Assembly: GCA_036752825.1 (NCBI GenBank) | Contig: DAIORV010000003.1 | Span: 9,884-73,883 of the forward strand | Reading direction: 5' to 3' | DNA length: 64,000 nucleotides | Source: UBA5177 sp002413265 | GTDB lineage: Bacteria; Chloroflexota; UBA5177 | Shown: piece after piece, positions 51,993-61,144 of the stretch | Position numbering within the stretch: position 1 is the first letter of the stretch | Layout of the letters: every line of letters starts with the position of its first letter | The notes under the pieces: model-generated | Database searches by the model: none | Seen by the model: only the letters and a program-made list of their open reading frames with translations | What the model was told of the DNA's origin: nothing | Made by a program: the position numbers and the translations under genes

Positions 51993-52922
51993 TCATAGCA
52001 CTTCCTCAGTTTGGTGATTTATGGTAGCAGCCAGTTCAGCAGGTCCCGCCCGGCGCCACATCGGCGAAAAGTTGAGCCACTGCCCCGGGTAACGTCGGAT
52101 GAGCGCCTCCATTTCTGCTACGACGCGGCCGATGTTTTGAAGATCGTCCGACTCCGAATTTTCCGACCGAGTAATAGGTATCGGTCCTATCACGTGAGCT
52201 GCGAATGTGTCATCTCCCCGTCGGATGCCAACACCAAGCAACAATGTCGACCCGGTGCGGCGCGCTAGGGAGACCGGGCCGCGCGGAAGGGCAGTGAATC
52301 GCCCGAAAAAGCGCGTCTCCAGACCTCCGCGTCCGCCTATCATGCGGTCAGCCGCCAGGCCCACGATCTCGCCCGCTCGCAGAGCCCTGATCAGCTCTCG
52401 GGGGGCCTGGTCGAGGGGCACCACCCTCACTCCTTTGCTGGTGCGCAAGTCGACCAGGAAATCAAAAAGCGCCTGCGGCTGCATGCGTTCCACGGGCACA
52501 ATCATCCGGTATCCGCGCTGCGCGAGCACCTGGCCAACCATGTCGTAGTTCCCCAAATGCATCGTCGCCAGGACGACTCCCTTACCGCGGGATACGGCCT
52601 CCGCCAGGCGATCCCAGTGATCGATCTCAACCTGTGCTTCAATTTCCGCACCCGTCGTTCTGCGGATGCGCAACGTGTCTATCCAGTTCTTAGCGTCCGT
52701 GCGAAAGGCTTCGACCGCCAAAGGCCTGAGCTTCCGGTCGTTGGGCGAAGTTTCCATCACCACCGCAAGGTTTTCCAACACCGCACGGCGAGGTCTTGAG
52801 AAGAGCAGAAATGCGAGCTTCCCCGCGGAGTCGGACAGCGAATGGGCCACAGATACGGGAATGAGAGGAAGAGCCCAAGCGGCGATTCGCAGGACTACGT
52901 ACAGTGCGAGGTTGGGGATCAT
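51993..52922 (-). CDS. Membrane acyltransferase, LpxL/PatA family (HX4D)
   Basis: A 309-residue single-pass lipid acyltransferase that adds a fatty acid to a glycolipid. The N-terminal hydrophobic helix is followed by the catalytic HLGNYD at 122-127 (H-x4-D), then TSKGVRVVPLD and GLAADRMIGGRGG. In mycobacteria the homologue PatA acylates PIM mannose. It is the second of two neighbouring paralogues of identical length; the upstream gene has the Glu variant. The ATG overlaps the upstream stop (ATGA). Confidence 0.87.
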   Translation of the reverse strand: MIPNLALYVVLRIAAWALPLIPVSVAHSLSDSAGKLAFLLFSRPRRAVLENLAVVMETSPNDRKLRPLAVEAFRTDAKNWIDTLRIRRTTGAEIEAQVEIDHWDRLAEAVSRGKGVVLATMHLGNYDMVGQVLAQRGYRMIVPVERMQPQALFDFLVDLRTSKGVRVVPLDQAPRELIRALRAGEIVGLAADRMIGGRGGLETRFFGRFTALPRGPVSLARRTGSTLLLGVGIRRGDDTFAAHVIGPIPITRSENSESDDLQNIGRVVAEMEALIRRYPGQWLNFSPMWRRAGPAELAATINHQTEEVL

Positions 52923-53848
52923 CTCTCCCCGGAACCTGTGGGCAACGCCTCACCGGCTCCGATCCCGACCGGGCTCTGCGCCGGCGGCCACATCGGGCGA
53001 AACATATACCACTGATCGGGTCTCGCACGAACTACCGATTGCAGAATGTCTATGAGCCTTTGCATGATCGCTTGAAGGTCCTTGTCCTTCTCTCCGGTTG
53101 CAGTCCATGTCACGGGCGGATAGATCACGCTTTCAAACGAGCGATCGGGCTGGCGGTACATGAACACCGGAAGTAAGGCTGCCCCCGTTTTCATGGCGAG
53201 GAGTGCTGGACCGGCCGGCACCGCGGTCTCACGGCCGAAGAAGCGAACGGGAACGCCTTTGTCTCGTTGGACGGGACGGTCGAACAGCATGGTCAACGTG
53301 CCACCTGAACGGAGCACCCGGAACATCTCACGGACGTTGCTTACGCCGACCAGATTGATACCTTTCTCGCGTCGCTTCCGCTGGATCAAGCGGTCGAGAT
53401 ACTCGGGTCGGAAGGTGTCGTATACGGCGTGGAAATCTGTGAAATCCGCGAGTCGCAGCCCACCCACTTCGATCGTCCCGAAATGCGCGCTGGCCAGAAT
53501 CACCCCTTTGCCTTCGTCCAGTGCATCCTGCAGATTTTCAAGCCCCGTGATCTTCATGGAGGCCACGGTCTTGTGCTCCGAGTCGAGGTTGGGAAGATCG
53601 AGAAATTCCACCAGGTACTTACAGTAATTGCGTATCGACTTCAGCGCGAAATGTCTGACGCGCGGATCTCGAGGAGGCAGGTCAAGCACGGTCGCCGTGT
53701 TTGCCAGAAGCACATTTCGCTTGTCCCCCCAAAGTCCCCAGACGAAGAAGACAAGGTCGCCCACGGCGGTACCGATTAGGTAGCGCCACGGGCGAGGAAT
53801 GAAACGGGAGAGGAAGGCGCCTACCTGAATGACCAGATACAGCGCCAT
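52919..53848 (-). CDS. Membrane acyltransferase, LpxL/PatA family (HX4E)
   Basis: Also 309 residues and parallel in layout to its downstream neighbour: N-terminal helix, catalytic HFGTIE at 122-127 (H-x4-E), LRSGGTLTMLFDRP and a long C-terminal part. The acid residue is Glu here, a known variant in this family. The two genes probably acylate different positions of one glycolipid. The ATG at 53848 follows AGGGG, eight bases after the ino1 stop; a longer frame to 54151 runs inside ino1 and is a shadow. Confidence 0.86.
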   Translation of the reverse strand: MALYLVIQVGAFLSRFIPRPWRYLIGTAVGDLVFFVWGLWGDKRNVLLANTATVLDLPPRDPRVRHFALKSIRNYCKYLVEFLDLPNLDSEHKTVASMKITGLENLQDALDEGKGVILASAHFGTIEVGGLRLADFTDFHAVYDTFRPEYLDRLIQRKRREKGINLVGVSNVREMFRVLRSGGTLTMLFDRPVQRDKGVPVRFFGRETAVPAGPALLAMKTGAALLPVFMYRQPDRSFESVIYPPVTWTATGEKDKDLQAIMQRLIDILQSVVRARPDQWYMFRPMWPPAQSPVGIGAGEALPTGSGER

Positions 53849-53856
53849 CGCGGCCC

Positions 53857-54966
53857 CTAACTCACGCTGGGAGCGGGGACGGCGGCGTCGACTCGCGCGG
53901 TGGCGCTGATGAAAGCCTCGGTCATCTCGCGGGCCTGCTCGTCCTTGTATTGAATGGGTGGGGACTTCATGAAGTAGGACGCCGGTCCTTCGAGGGCGCC
54001 CGAGATGCCGTGGTCTAGCCCCAGCTTGCAGCACCGGACAGCGTCGATTACCACGCCCGCAGAGTTGGGCGAGTCCCACACCTCGAGCTTCAGCTCGACG
54101 TTGAGCGGCACATCGCCAAACGAGCGTCCCTCCATGCGGATATAGGCCCATTTACGATCGCTGAGCCAGGCGACATAGTCGCTGGGACCGATGTGAACGT
54201 TCTCGGCTCCAATGTCGTAGTCGAGCTGCGACGTGACGGCATTCGTCTTTGAGATCTTCTTCGATTCGAGCCGCTCGCGCTCGAGCATGTTCAGAAAGTC
54301 GGTGTTGCCGCCAACATTGAGCTGACTGGTCCGTTCCACGCGCACGCCGCGATCCTTGAAGAGGTTGGTGAGGACGCGATGGACGATGGTGGCTCCAACC
54401 TGGGACTTGATATCGTCCCCAATGACAGGGAGGCCGGCCTCTTTGAAGCGTCCCTGCCAGTACGGCTCTCGGGCGATGAAGACAGGTATGCAATTAACGA
54501 ACGCACATCCGGCTCGCAAGATCTGCTCGACGTACCACTTGGTCGCCTCCTCGCTTCCAACGGGAAGGTAGCTGACCACCACATCTGTTTTCGTGTCGTT
54601 GAGAATTTGAACGACGTTGGCCGTCGGGCCGGGCGCCTTGGTAATGACCTCTGAGAGGTACTTTCCCAAACCATCGTGGGTCATTCCTCGTTCGACCTTG
54701 ACCCCCGCAAACGGTGCATCGGCGAAGCGAAAGGTGTTGTTTTGCCCTGAATAAATCGCTTCCGACAGGTCCTTGCCTACCTTCTCCACGTCGACATCGA
54801 AGGCGCAGCTGAACTCGATGTCTCGAATGTGGTAGCCGCCGAGGTTCACATGCATCAGACCCGGGATCTGCTCGTCTTCGGCGGCGTTCTTGTAGTACTC
54901 CACACCCTGGACCAGCGAGGACGCGCAATTGCCGACACCGATGATTCCCACTCTTACTTTCGACAT
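53857..54966 (-). CDS. ino1: Inositol-3-phosphate synthase (Ino1)
   Basis: Converts glucose 6-phosphate to myo-inositol 3-phosphate with NAD+, the committed step for inositol lipids. The 369-residue protein has the Rossmann start VRVGIIGVGNCASSL, NCIPVFIAREPYW, VGATIVHRVL, NVGGNTDFLNM and SNAVTSQL-like motif here KTNAVTSQLDY, and the C-terminal DSPNSAGVVIDAVRCCKLGLDHG. This is the actinobacterial/archaeal form. ATG 54966 has AAGGAG at eight bases. It lies 16 bases after an ArsR regulator gene that may control it. Confidence 0.95.
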   Translation of the reverse strand: MSKVRVGIIGVGNCASSLVQGVEYYKNAAEDEQIPGLMHVNLGGYHIRDIEFSCAFDVDVEKVGKDLSEAIYSGQNNTFRFADAPFAGVKVERGMTHDGLGKYLSEVITKAPGPTANVVQILNDTKTDVVVSYLPVGSEEATKWYVEQILRAGCAFVNCIPVFIAREPYWQGRFKEAGLPVIGDDIKSQVGATIVHRVLTNLFKDRGVRVERTSQLNVGGNTDFLNMLERERLESKKISKTNAVTSQLDYDIGAENVHIGPSDYVAWLSDRKWAYIRMEGRSFGDVPLNVELKLEVWDSPNSAGVVIDAVRCCKLGLDHGISGALEGPASYFMKSPPIQYKDEQAREMTEAFISATARVDAAVPAPSVS

Positions 54967-54982
54967 ACCAAGTCTCCTTTCG

Positions 54983-55315
54983 TCATCTCCGTGATGCCGG
55001 CTCCAACGAACGTGGGGCTTCGGCAGCTTCTTGTTGATCAACCCTCTCTAGACCGAATGTTTCTTCGACGCGAAGGCCGTATCCCTGGAGAACGCGCCTG
55101 TTGAGGGAACACAAAACTTGACGCCCTGTCCGCTGGGTTTTCACGATACCTGACCGCCGAAGGATGCGAAGATGCCAGGATATCAAAGGCTGGCTGAGTC
55201 TGAGCTCGGCGCCCAGCTGGGTGACGCTGACCTGCTCGTGCAATGCCAGGTACAGCGCGATGCGAAACCGCTTGCGGTCGCCCAACGCGCGAAAATACAG
55301 CGACAGGTCCTGCAC
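54983..55315 (-). CDS. ArsR-family winged-helix regulator
   Basis: A 110-residue ArsR-fold DNA-binding protein: LGDRKRFRIALYLALHEQVSV, the recognition helix LSQPLISWHLRILRRSGIV, and the wing KTQRTGRQVLCSLN. One Cys lies near the wing and no metal motif (CxC) is visible. GTG start at 55315, leading the ino1 operon; in mycobacteria an unrelated regulator (PadR family) sits beside ino1, so local control of inositol supply may recur with different proteins. Confidence 0.8.
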   Translation of the reverse strand: MQDLSLYFRALGDRKRFRIALYLALHEQVSVTQLGAELRLSQPLISWHLRILRRSGIVKTQRTGRQVLCSLNRRVLQGYGLRVEETFGLERVDQQEAAEAPRSLEPASRR

Positions 55316-55413
55316 CTCTCCGCCCCTTCATCCATAAAGCATTATTCAATAAAGCCGCGTTTATATGTTACCGACTCTGCGCGTGGCCGTCAACTCGACT
55401 CGGGGACGGAAAG

Positions 55414-57150
55414 CTAGCTGGCAGCGGCCTCGGTCTCCCGCTCCTCAACCGGCTCGAAGGCGGGCTGATCCCTCCCTAACGTCAGCTGGTAACGTCGCGA
55501 GAAGAAGGGGTTCAGCTCGGTCGCTTCAGTTATCGCCTCGAAGGGAAATGTGGCTGTTTCGGGAGCAATGAAGAACGGAAACATCTGAACCCCGCCTAGT
55601 CCACCGTGTGCGCCACCGTGATCCTCGAAATTGACGACCAATCTGCCGTCGAAAGCGCCGAAGACCATCATGTCTCCACCGCTCGGCATGCTGGCCAAAC
55701 GGATGAGCTGATCGCGCAGGATCGCAGGATCATCGAAGAGCCGAAGGAATTCCACCTCTTCGCTCGAAGCGTCCTCCAGGATCACGTGTGCGTCGCCGAA
55801 GAGAACGTGCGTCTGTTCGCGGTCGCGCATGAGGATGATGCCGATGCCCGGATGCTGAGCAAGAGCTTTCAACAGACCTGGTGCGGCGGAATCGATCTCG
55901 GCCACTCCCAGCCGATGGCCCGCGTGCATGAAATACACGTTGGCCAGCGCACTCGAGTAGATTGCGAGGACCGGACTGTCCTTGTCTTCGGCCAGGCCGG
56001 CTTGAAGCGGGCCGGTTCCGATCCGCATGGCCAGGCGCATGGCACGATCGACCATGAAGCTCGTGAACCCGCTGGTCTTGGGACCGATCTCTGCTGACAG
56101 CTCCTCCACCTGCTGAAGCGTAGCCAGATCCTTGTACGGCCTCGTGTCCAGCTCACTTGCCGCCGGCGGATTGACCCCGTGACCCGCGATGAACTGACCA
56201 AGTGTCTGGCCATACAAATGATGGAAGGGAAGGGATTCCGTCATGCCGTGGTCACTCATCACGTACAGGTCGTAAGGGCGCAGGGCAACCATGTCTATCG
56301 CCTTCTTGACGTCTCGAATCTGCCGATCGAGGGCGCGCAGAGAACGATACGCGGCTGTGCTGCGAGGGCCAAGATGATGTGCCACCTCGTCGTACCCGAT
56401 GTAGTTCGCGTAGATTGCCGGAACGCCTCGAAAAATATCGAGCCGGATTCCAAGGGTAGTCAGCTCGCGAAAGAGGACGTGCGTGAAGGCTCGCGTCAAC
56501 GGAAAAATACCTTCGGGTGCCACGTATCTGCCTCGGAGGCGGCCAACGGCCTGCTCGTACAGCTCGATGAACACCTCGGCAACCGTGAGTCCGGCGGCGC
56601 GCATCAAGCGCCATGGGTTCAATACCAGGAGCAGAAGTACGTCGATTCCGGTAAGCTTTGGTGGGAAGCTTGTCCTGCCCAGGGCGCTGGTGGTGAAAGC
56701 GGCTCGCTGCGCCCCGCCCGCGGCCATACCCATATACACACTGCCGTGGCGAAACAGGCCCGCTCGTCCCTCGGCGTTGTCGGTCTCGACCGCCGCCATG
56801 TCGAGCGGCCAGGAACAGATGATCGGCCGGCCCTTTGCTCGGTTGTACCAGTAGAAGCCGGGCACGTCCTTCTTGCTGCCGTACATCAGAGCGCATTGGA
56901 TCGCCGCCGTATCGCTCGGTGCTCCAGGCCGCCAGCGATGTAGCTGATGACCGGCGCCGAGTATTTTCTTCAAATGAGGAAGATGACCGGCGTCCATCGC
57001 TCGCGTTAAGTCCTCGTGCGACAACGCGTCGATCTGCAGGATCACGAAGCCTCGGCGGCGCCGCTCGATTTCGCTGTATGGAAGCTGCAATCGCCGAAGC
57101 GTAAGTCCGGCCTTGAGGGCGCCGACAGTGCGGCGCAGAGAAAAGCGCAA
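55414..57150 (-). CDS. Alkaline phosphatase superfamily protein, large
   Basis: A protein of 578 residues in the AP superfamily, unlike the other window members by having a helical middle region and more metal motifs. Motifs are LQIDALSHEDL, APSDTAAIQCALMYGS, NYIGYDEVAHHLGPRS (metal ligands), VMSDHGMT and a late NFEDHGGAHGG. The TTG at 57150 follows GGAG at seven bases; a frame extended to 57354 overlaps moaC-side sequence and is less likely. No signal peptide is evident. Possible substrates are phosphodiesters or phosphoglycerol polymers. Confidence 0.8.
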   Translation of the reverse strand: MRFSLRRTVGALKAGLTLRRLQLPYSEIERRRRGFVILQIDALSHEDLTRAMDAGHLPHLKKILGAGHQLHRWRPGAPSDTAAIQCALMYGSKKDVPGFYWYNRAKGRPIICSWPLDMAAVETDNAEGRAGLFRHGSVYMGMAAGGAQRAAFTTSALGRTSFPPKLTGIDVLLLLVLNPWRLMRAAGLTVAEVFIELYEQAVGRLRGRYVAPEGIFPLTRAFTHVLFRELTTLGIRLDIFRGVPAIYANYIGYDEVAHHLGPRSTAAYRSLRALDRQIRDVKKAIDMVALRPYDLYVMSDHGMTESLPFHHLYGQTLGQFIAGHGVNPPAASELDTRPYKDLATLQQVEELSAEIGPKTSGFTSFMVDRAMRLAMRIGTGPLQAGLAEDKDSPVLAIYSSALANVYFMHAGHRLGVAEIDSAAPGLLKALAQHPGIGIILMRDREQTHVLFGDAHVILEDASSEEVEFLRLFDDPAILRDQLIRLASMPSGGDMMVFGAFDGRLVVNFEDHGGAHGGLGGVQMFPFFIAPETATFPFEAITEATELNPFFSRRYQLTLGRDQPAFEPVEERETEAAAS

Positions 57151-57228
57151 GGGTATACTCCGGCGACCAGGCGTCAAAGGCGCCCGATTGTAGCCAGCCA
57201 GGGTATGCCCTACAAAGGCGGGACTGAC

Positions 57229-57720
57229 ATGTTGCCGACACAAAATGAACGGCTCACCCATCTGAATGAGGCTGGGGAGGCTCGGATGGTCGACGTCACC
57301 GAAAAGCACATGACCGTCAGGGAAGCGACGGCCCATGGCCGCGTGGTGATGCAATCAAGGACGCTGGAGCTGATACGGGATCACTCGCTCGCCAAAGGGG
57401 ACGTTCTGGCCGTGGCTCGCGTAGCGGGGGTCATGGCTGCGAAGCGGACTTCCGAGCTGATCCCGCTCTGCCACGGCCTGCCCGTCTCGTTCGTTGAGAT
57501 CGAGTTCTCGCTCGACGAGAGCACGGCGTCGCTCGAGATCCTGGCGAGAGTGAGAGTCGAGGCAAGAACGGGCGTCGAGATGGAGGCCCTGACCGCGGTG
57601 GCGGTCGCGGGCCTAACCATCTACGACATGTGCAAATCGGTCGATCGTGGCATGAGGATCACGGACGTGCGTCTGACGCTGAAGTCGGGGGGCAAGAGCG
57701 GCTCCTACGAGGCCCTCTAA
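57229..57720 (+). CDS. moaC: Cyclic pyranopterin monophosphate synthase MoaC
   Basis: Forms cyclic pyranopterin monophosphate, second step of molybdenum-cofactor synthesis. The 163-residue protein has RMVDVTEKHMTVREATA, PLCHGLPVSFVEIEF, EARTGVEMEALTAVAVAGLTIYDMCKSVD and the C-terminal KSGGKSGSY; full length. The ATG at 57229 is preceded by AAAGGCGGG. No moaA or other Moco gene is nearby. Its stop interlocks with the NtrC-like gene at CTAA 57717-57720. Confidence 0.95.
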   Translation: MLPTQNERLTHLNEAGEARMVDVTEKHMTVREATAHGRVVMQSRTLELIRDHSLAKGDVLAVARVAGVMAAKRTSELIPLCHGLPVSFVEIEFSLDESTASLEILARVRVEARTGVEMEALTAVAVAGLTIYDMCKSVDRGMRITDVRLTLKSGGKSGSYEAL

Positions 57721-59102
57721 CTCTCCGCGATTCCGTACTCATTCATCTTGGCGTACAGCATCCGACGATAGATGCCCAGCTGCTTCGCGGCCTGACTCCG
57801 ATTGCCGTTAGCCAGATGAAGCGCAGCTTCTATGGCCTTTCGCTCCGTCTCCATGACGATGTCCTTGAGGGACATTCCGGCAGCCACCTTGTCGGCCACG
57901 CCGTCCGAGGCGTCGCCGTTCGACTTGCCTGGAGCTCCCGTGAAGACGATGTGAGCGGGCGTAATCACCTCATCACGGGCGAGGATGATGGCGCGATGCA
58001 CGCTATTCTCCAGTTCCCTCACATTGCCCGGCCAGTTGTACTTCATCAGCTCTTCGAGCGCTTCCTCTGAAATGCGCGGAGTGTTATCGGGGGCGTCGCT
58101 GCGGTATATCTGCAGAAAGTGCTCGACCAAGATGGGGACGTCGTCCATTCGGTCGCGGAGCGGCGGCAGGTCAATGGCAATCACGTTGAGCCGGTAATAC
58201 AGATCCTCGCGGAACCGGCCCTCCGAAACTTCATGGGCAAGGCTGCGATTGGTCGCGGCGATCACTCGGGTATCTATTTTTATCGGGGTATTGCTGCCGA
58301 CGCGCTCGAACTCTCGCTCCTGAAGCACTCGCAAAAGCTTTTTTTGAGTATTGAGCGACATCTCGCCGATCTCGTCAAGAAAGATCGTCCCCTTATCGGC
58401 CATCTCAAACCGGCCCTTGCGCGTCTTAACTGCACTGGTAAAGCTCCCGGCTTCATGGCCAAAGAGCTCGCTCTCGAGCAGCGTTTCGGTCAGCGAGGCG
58501 CAGGGCACTTTGACATATGGTCCGGAGCGACGATTTGAGTTGAAGTGGATGGCTCCAGCCACGAGCTCCTTGCCGGTTCCGCTTTCGCCGGTCACCAGGA
58601 CGGTTGCGTCAGTACGCGCGACGCGTCCGATGTTCTTGTAGACCTGCTGCATTGCAGACGTATTGCCGATGATCTTGTCCAAGGGGTCTCGGATCGTCTC
58701 ATCAACCGCTTTGACTCGACGAGCGAGGTCGCGATGATCGATGGTGCGCTTCACGGTCATCAGAAGGTCGTCCAGCTCGAAAGGCTTGGTGACGTAGTCG
58801 TAGGCGCCGCGTTGTATCGCTTCGATCGCGACGTTGGACGTTCCGTATGCGGTCATAGTTAGGACGGGAATGTCGTCCATCTTCATTCGCTTCATCTGGT
58901 CCAAGACGTCGAGTCCACCCATGCCGGGCATTCGGAGATCCATGATGACGACATCCGGCCTGGTCTTGGTTATCGCCGGAATGACGTCCCGTCCGGACTT
59001 TGCCTCTATGGTCCCGAAGCCCTCGCTTTCGAGGAAGCTCGTCAACAGGCTGCGAATCGACTGGTCGTCATCTGCAATGAGAACGAGGCGCTTGTCTTCC
59101 AC
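57717..59102 (-). CDS. NtrC-type response regulator with altered sigma-54 contact loop
   Basis: A 461-residue three-domain regulator: receiver domain (acidic pocket D11-D13, phospho-acceptor D55), AAA+ domain (Walker A GESGTGKE at 172-179, GTIFLDEIGEM Walker B), and a Fis-type helix-turn-helix (NRSQAAKQLGIYRRMLYAKM). The sigma-54-contacting GAFTGA loop reads GSFTSA at 219-224, with both conserved Gly/Ala positions altered, so it may not open sigma-54 promoters. No sensor kinase gene is adjacent. Divergent from selB. Confidence 0.9.
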   Translation of the reverse strand: MEDKRLVLIADDDQSIRSLLTSFLESEGFGTIEAKSGRDVIPAITKTRPDVVIMDLRMPGMGGLDVLDQMKRMKMDDIPVLTMTAYGTSNVAIEAIQRGAYDYVTKPFELDDLLMTVKRTIDHRDLARRVKAVDETIRDPLDKIIGNTSAMQQVYKNIGRVARTDATVLVTGESGTGKELVAGAIHFNSNRRSGPYVKVPCASLTETLLESELFGHEAGSFTSAVKTRKGRFEMADKGTIFLDEIGEMSLNTQKKLLRVLQEREFERVGSNTPIKIDTRVIAATNRSLAHEVSEGRFREDLYYRLNVIAIDLPPLRDRMDDVPILVEHFLQIYRSDAPDNTPRISEEALEELMKYNWPGNVRELENSVHRAIILARDEVITPAHIVFTGAPGKSNGDASDGVADKVAAGMSLKDIVMETERKAIEAALHLANGNRSQAAKQLGIYRRMLYAKMNEYGIAES

Positions 59103-59269
59103 GCGTGTTGCACCTTTTGAATGATTTGTTGGGCCGGGTAACCGATCTCTCGATCAGCCCTGCATTGTACTTTTTTCGGACACTTTTAGGGGTTCTGGTC
59201 GATAGTCCGCAAAATGGTATCGAATTCTGTCCGTTTTCCGCACACCAGCGGCACTGGTACCGTGGAATC

Positions 59270-61144
59270 GTGAAGGTTATCGGCACTGCGGGCCACATCG
59301 ACCACGGAAAATCGACGCTCGTGCGCCGCCTCACCGGTATTGACCCTGATCGGCTGGCCGAAGAGAAGCGCCGTGGGATGACCATCGACCTGGGGTTCGC
59401 CTGGGTATGCCTCAAAAGCGGCGAGGTTAGCATCGTCGACGTTCCGGGGCACGAACGGTTCATCAAGAACATGCTGGCAGGCGCGGCGGGAATCGACGTC
59501 GCGCTACTGGTGGTCGCAGCGGACGAAGGCGTGATGCCGCAAACCCGCGAGCACCTGGATATCCTGGAGCTCCTGGCTGTCCAGCAGGGGGTGGTCGCGA
59601 TATCGAAGTCCGACCTGGTGGATGAGGATTGGCTCGACCTGGTCACTGACGAGATCCGTGGGCTGCTCGCCGGCACCCGGCTTGCAGACTCCGAAATCGT
59701 GCGCGTGAGTGCGACAAACGGGCGAGGTGTAGCAGAGCTACTCGAGGCCCTCGATGCGGCGGTGCTCCGCGCCCCTGACAGGGGGGACGACGGCGCGCCG
59801 TTCCTTCCGATCGATAGAGTGTTCACGGTCGCGGGTTTTGGCACTGTCGTGACCGGTACACTCCATGGGGGCTCGCTGATTTCCGGTCAAATGGTGGAGG
59901 TGCTTCCTTCCGGCGGACGCGCGAGAATTCGATCCATGGAGTCCCACGGCCGCACGGTGCCGACGGGAAGTCCAGGCGATCGAGTCGCGCTGAATTTAGC
60001 GGGAATCGAGCACGGAGGGATTACCCGCGGTGATGTCGTCTCGCCTCCATCTCGCATCAGACCCACGCGGAAATTCGATGCTCGAGCCCGCGTTCTGGAA
60101 AGCAGCTCGCAGCCACTTCACCATGGGGCAGAGGTAATGCTCCATGTCGGCGCGGCCGAGAGGACGGCCAGAGTCTCCGTATTGGCCGGCGGCCGAATTG
60201 ACCCTGGCAAGGAGGAGTGGGTCCAGGTGAGAATTCGGGATGCGGTTGTGGCTGTGCCCGGCCAGCGCTTCATTCTGCGTCTGCCGTCTCCCGCCCGCAC
60301 CATGGCCGGAGGCGAGGTCGTGGACATTGCCCCGCGTCACCGCCGGAGCGACGCGACGGCGATGGTGAGGCTCGGCCGGATGCTCTCCGGATCCACGGAA
60401 GATCTGGTTCTCGCAGCCCTGGCCGCCCCGAAGCCTCGCACTCTCTCAGACATCACTCTGACCTTGGGCAGATCAGAGTCGCTCATTCAGGAGAGCCTGA
60501 AGTCCCTGACGGACAGGCGAGACATCGTGCGGGTCGGCGACTGGTTCGTCTCCTGGGACGCGTGGGTGGCCCTTGGTGAGAGGGTGCGGACCGTCGCGGA
60601 GACGTTTCACCGCAACTTCCCGCTCCGACCCGGTATTCCGAGGGAAGAGGTTCGGTCGAAGACCGGCTGGGGCCCAGGACCGTGGCAGGCGGCGCTTCCT
60701 GCCCTCGTGTCGGCGGGTTTCGTCCGGACCGAGGGAACAACCGTGGCGCTGCCTACTTTCCAGAGCATGATTGGTCAGGAAGGCGTGGCTCGGGCCGTAC
60801 TAGACGCATTGCGAAGCCGTCCTTACGCACCCCCGACGAGGAAAGAGCTCGAGCTTGCGAGTGGCGCAACCCCTGATTTGTTCGCCGCTCTGAGTCGCCA
60901 AGAGCGAATCGTTCGACTGGACGACGACATCTACCTGGATCGAGACGTCTTCGACGAGATGGTGGACGGCACGTTGTCTCAGATCCGGGAATCCGGAGCG
61001 ATAACAGTGTCTGAGCTCAGGGATCGATTTGGGTCGTCTCGACGGTACGCGCTGGCGTTTCTCGAGCTTCTCGACGCGCGCGGGATAACCCGCCGAGATG
61101 GAGACCGGCGTGTGCTCGGAAGCCGGGCGGGCGCATGCGCGTAG
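59270..61144 (+). CDS. selB: Selenocysteine-specific elongation factor SelB
   Basis: GTPase that carries Sec-tRNA and binds the SECIS hairpin to decode UGA. The 624-residue protein has the EF-Tu-like G domain (GTAGHIDHGKST, DVPGHERFIKNM, AISKSDLVDEDWLD), then domains II/III, and a C-terminal run of winged-helix domains (from about residue 430), which read the SECIS RNA. GTG 59270 is the start matching family length; the frame is open upstream to 59105. The selD UGA and SECIS here depend on this gene. tRNA-Sec and selA are not in the window. The 3' end overlaps a GT4 gene by ten bases. Confidence 0.95.
   Translation: MKVIGTAGHIDHGKSTLVRRLTGIDPDRLAEEKRRGMTIDLGFAWVCLKSGEVSIVDVPGHERFIKNMLAGAAGIDVALLVVAADEGVMPQTREHLDILELLAVQQGVVAISKSDLVDEDWLDLVTDEIRGLLAGTRLADSEIVRVSATNGRGVAELLEALDAAVLRAPDRGDDGAPFLPIDRVFTVAGFGTVVTGTLHGGSLISGQMVEVLPSGGRARIRSMESHGRTVPTGSPGDRVALNLAGIEHGGITRGDVVSPPSRIRPTRKFDARARVLESSSQPLHHGAEVMLHVGAAERTARVSVLAGGRIDPGKEEWVQVRIRDAVVAVPGQRFILRLPSPARTMAGGEVVDIAPRHRRSDATAMVRLGRMLSGSTEDLVLAALAAPKPRTLSDITLTLGRSESLIQESLKSLTDRRDIVRVGDWFVSWDAWVALGERVRTVAETFHRNFPLRPGIPREEVRSKTGWGPGPWQAALPALVSAGFVRTEGTTVALPTFQSMIGQEGVARAVLDALRSRPYAPPTRKELELASGATPDLFAALSRQERIVRLDDDIYLDRDVFDEMVDGTLSQIRESGAITVSELRDRFGSSRRYALAFLELLDARGITRRDGDRRVLGSRAGACA

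Noticed and set aside
53849..54151. 101-residue extension of the HX4E acyltransferase
   Set aside because: It lies wholly within ino1 on the same strand in another frame, is Arg/Gly-rich, and the ATG at 53848 has a ribosome site.
59105..59269. Longer selB N-terminus starting at 59105
   Set aside because: The added 55 residues have no family similarity and overlap the NtrC promoter region; the G domain begins right after GTG 59270.
59103..59269. Possible tRNA-Sec gene beside selB
   Set aside because: No cloverleaf with an 8-base acceptor stem, long variable arm and TCA anticodon can be formed in the selB-regulator gap or near it.
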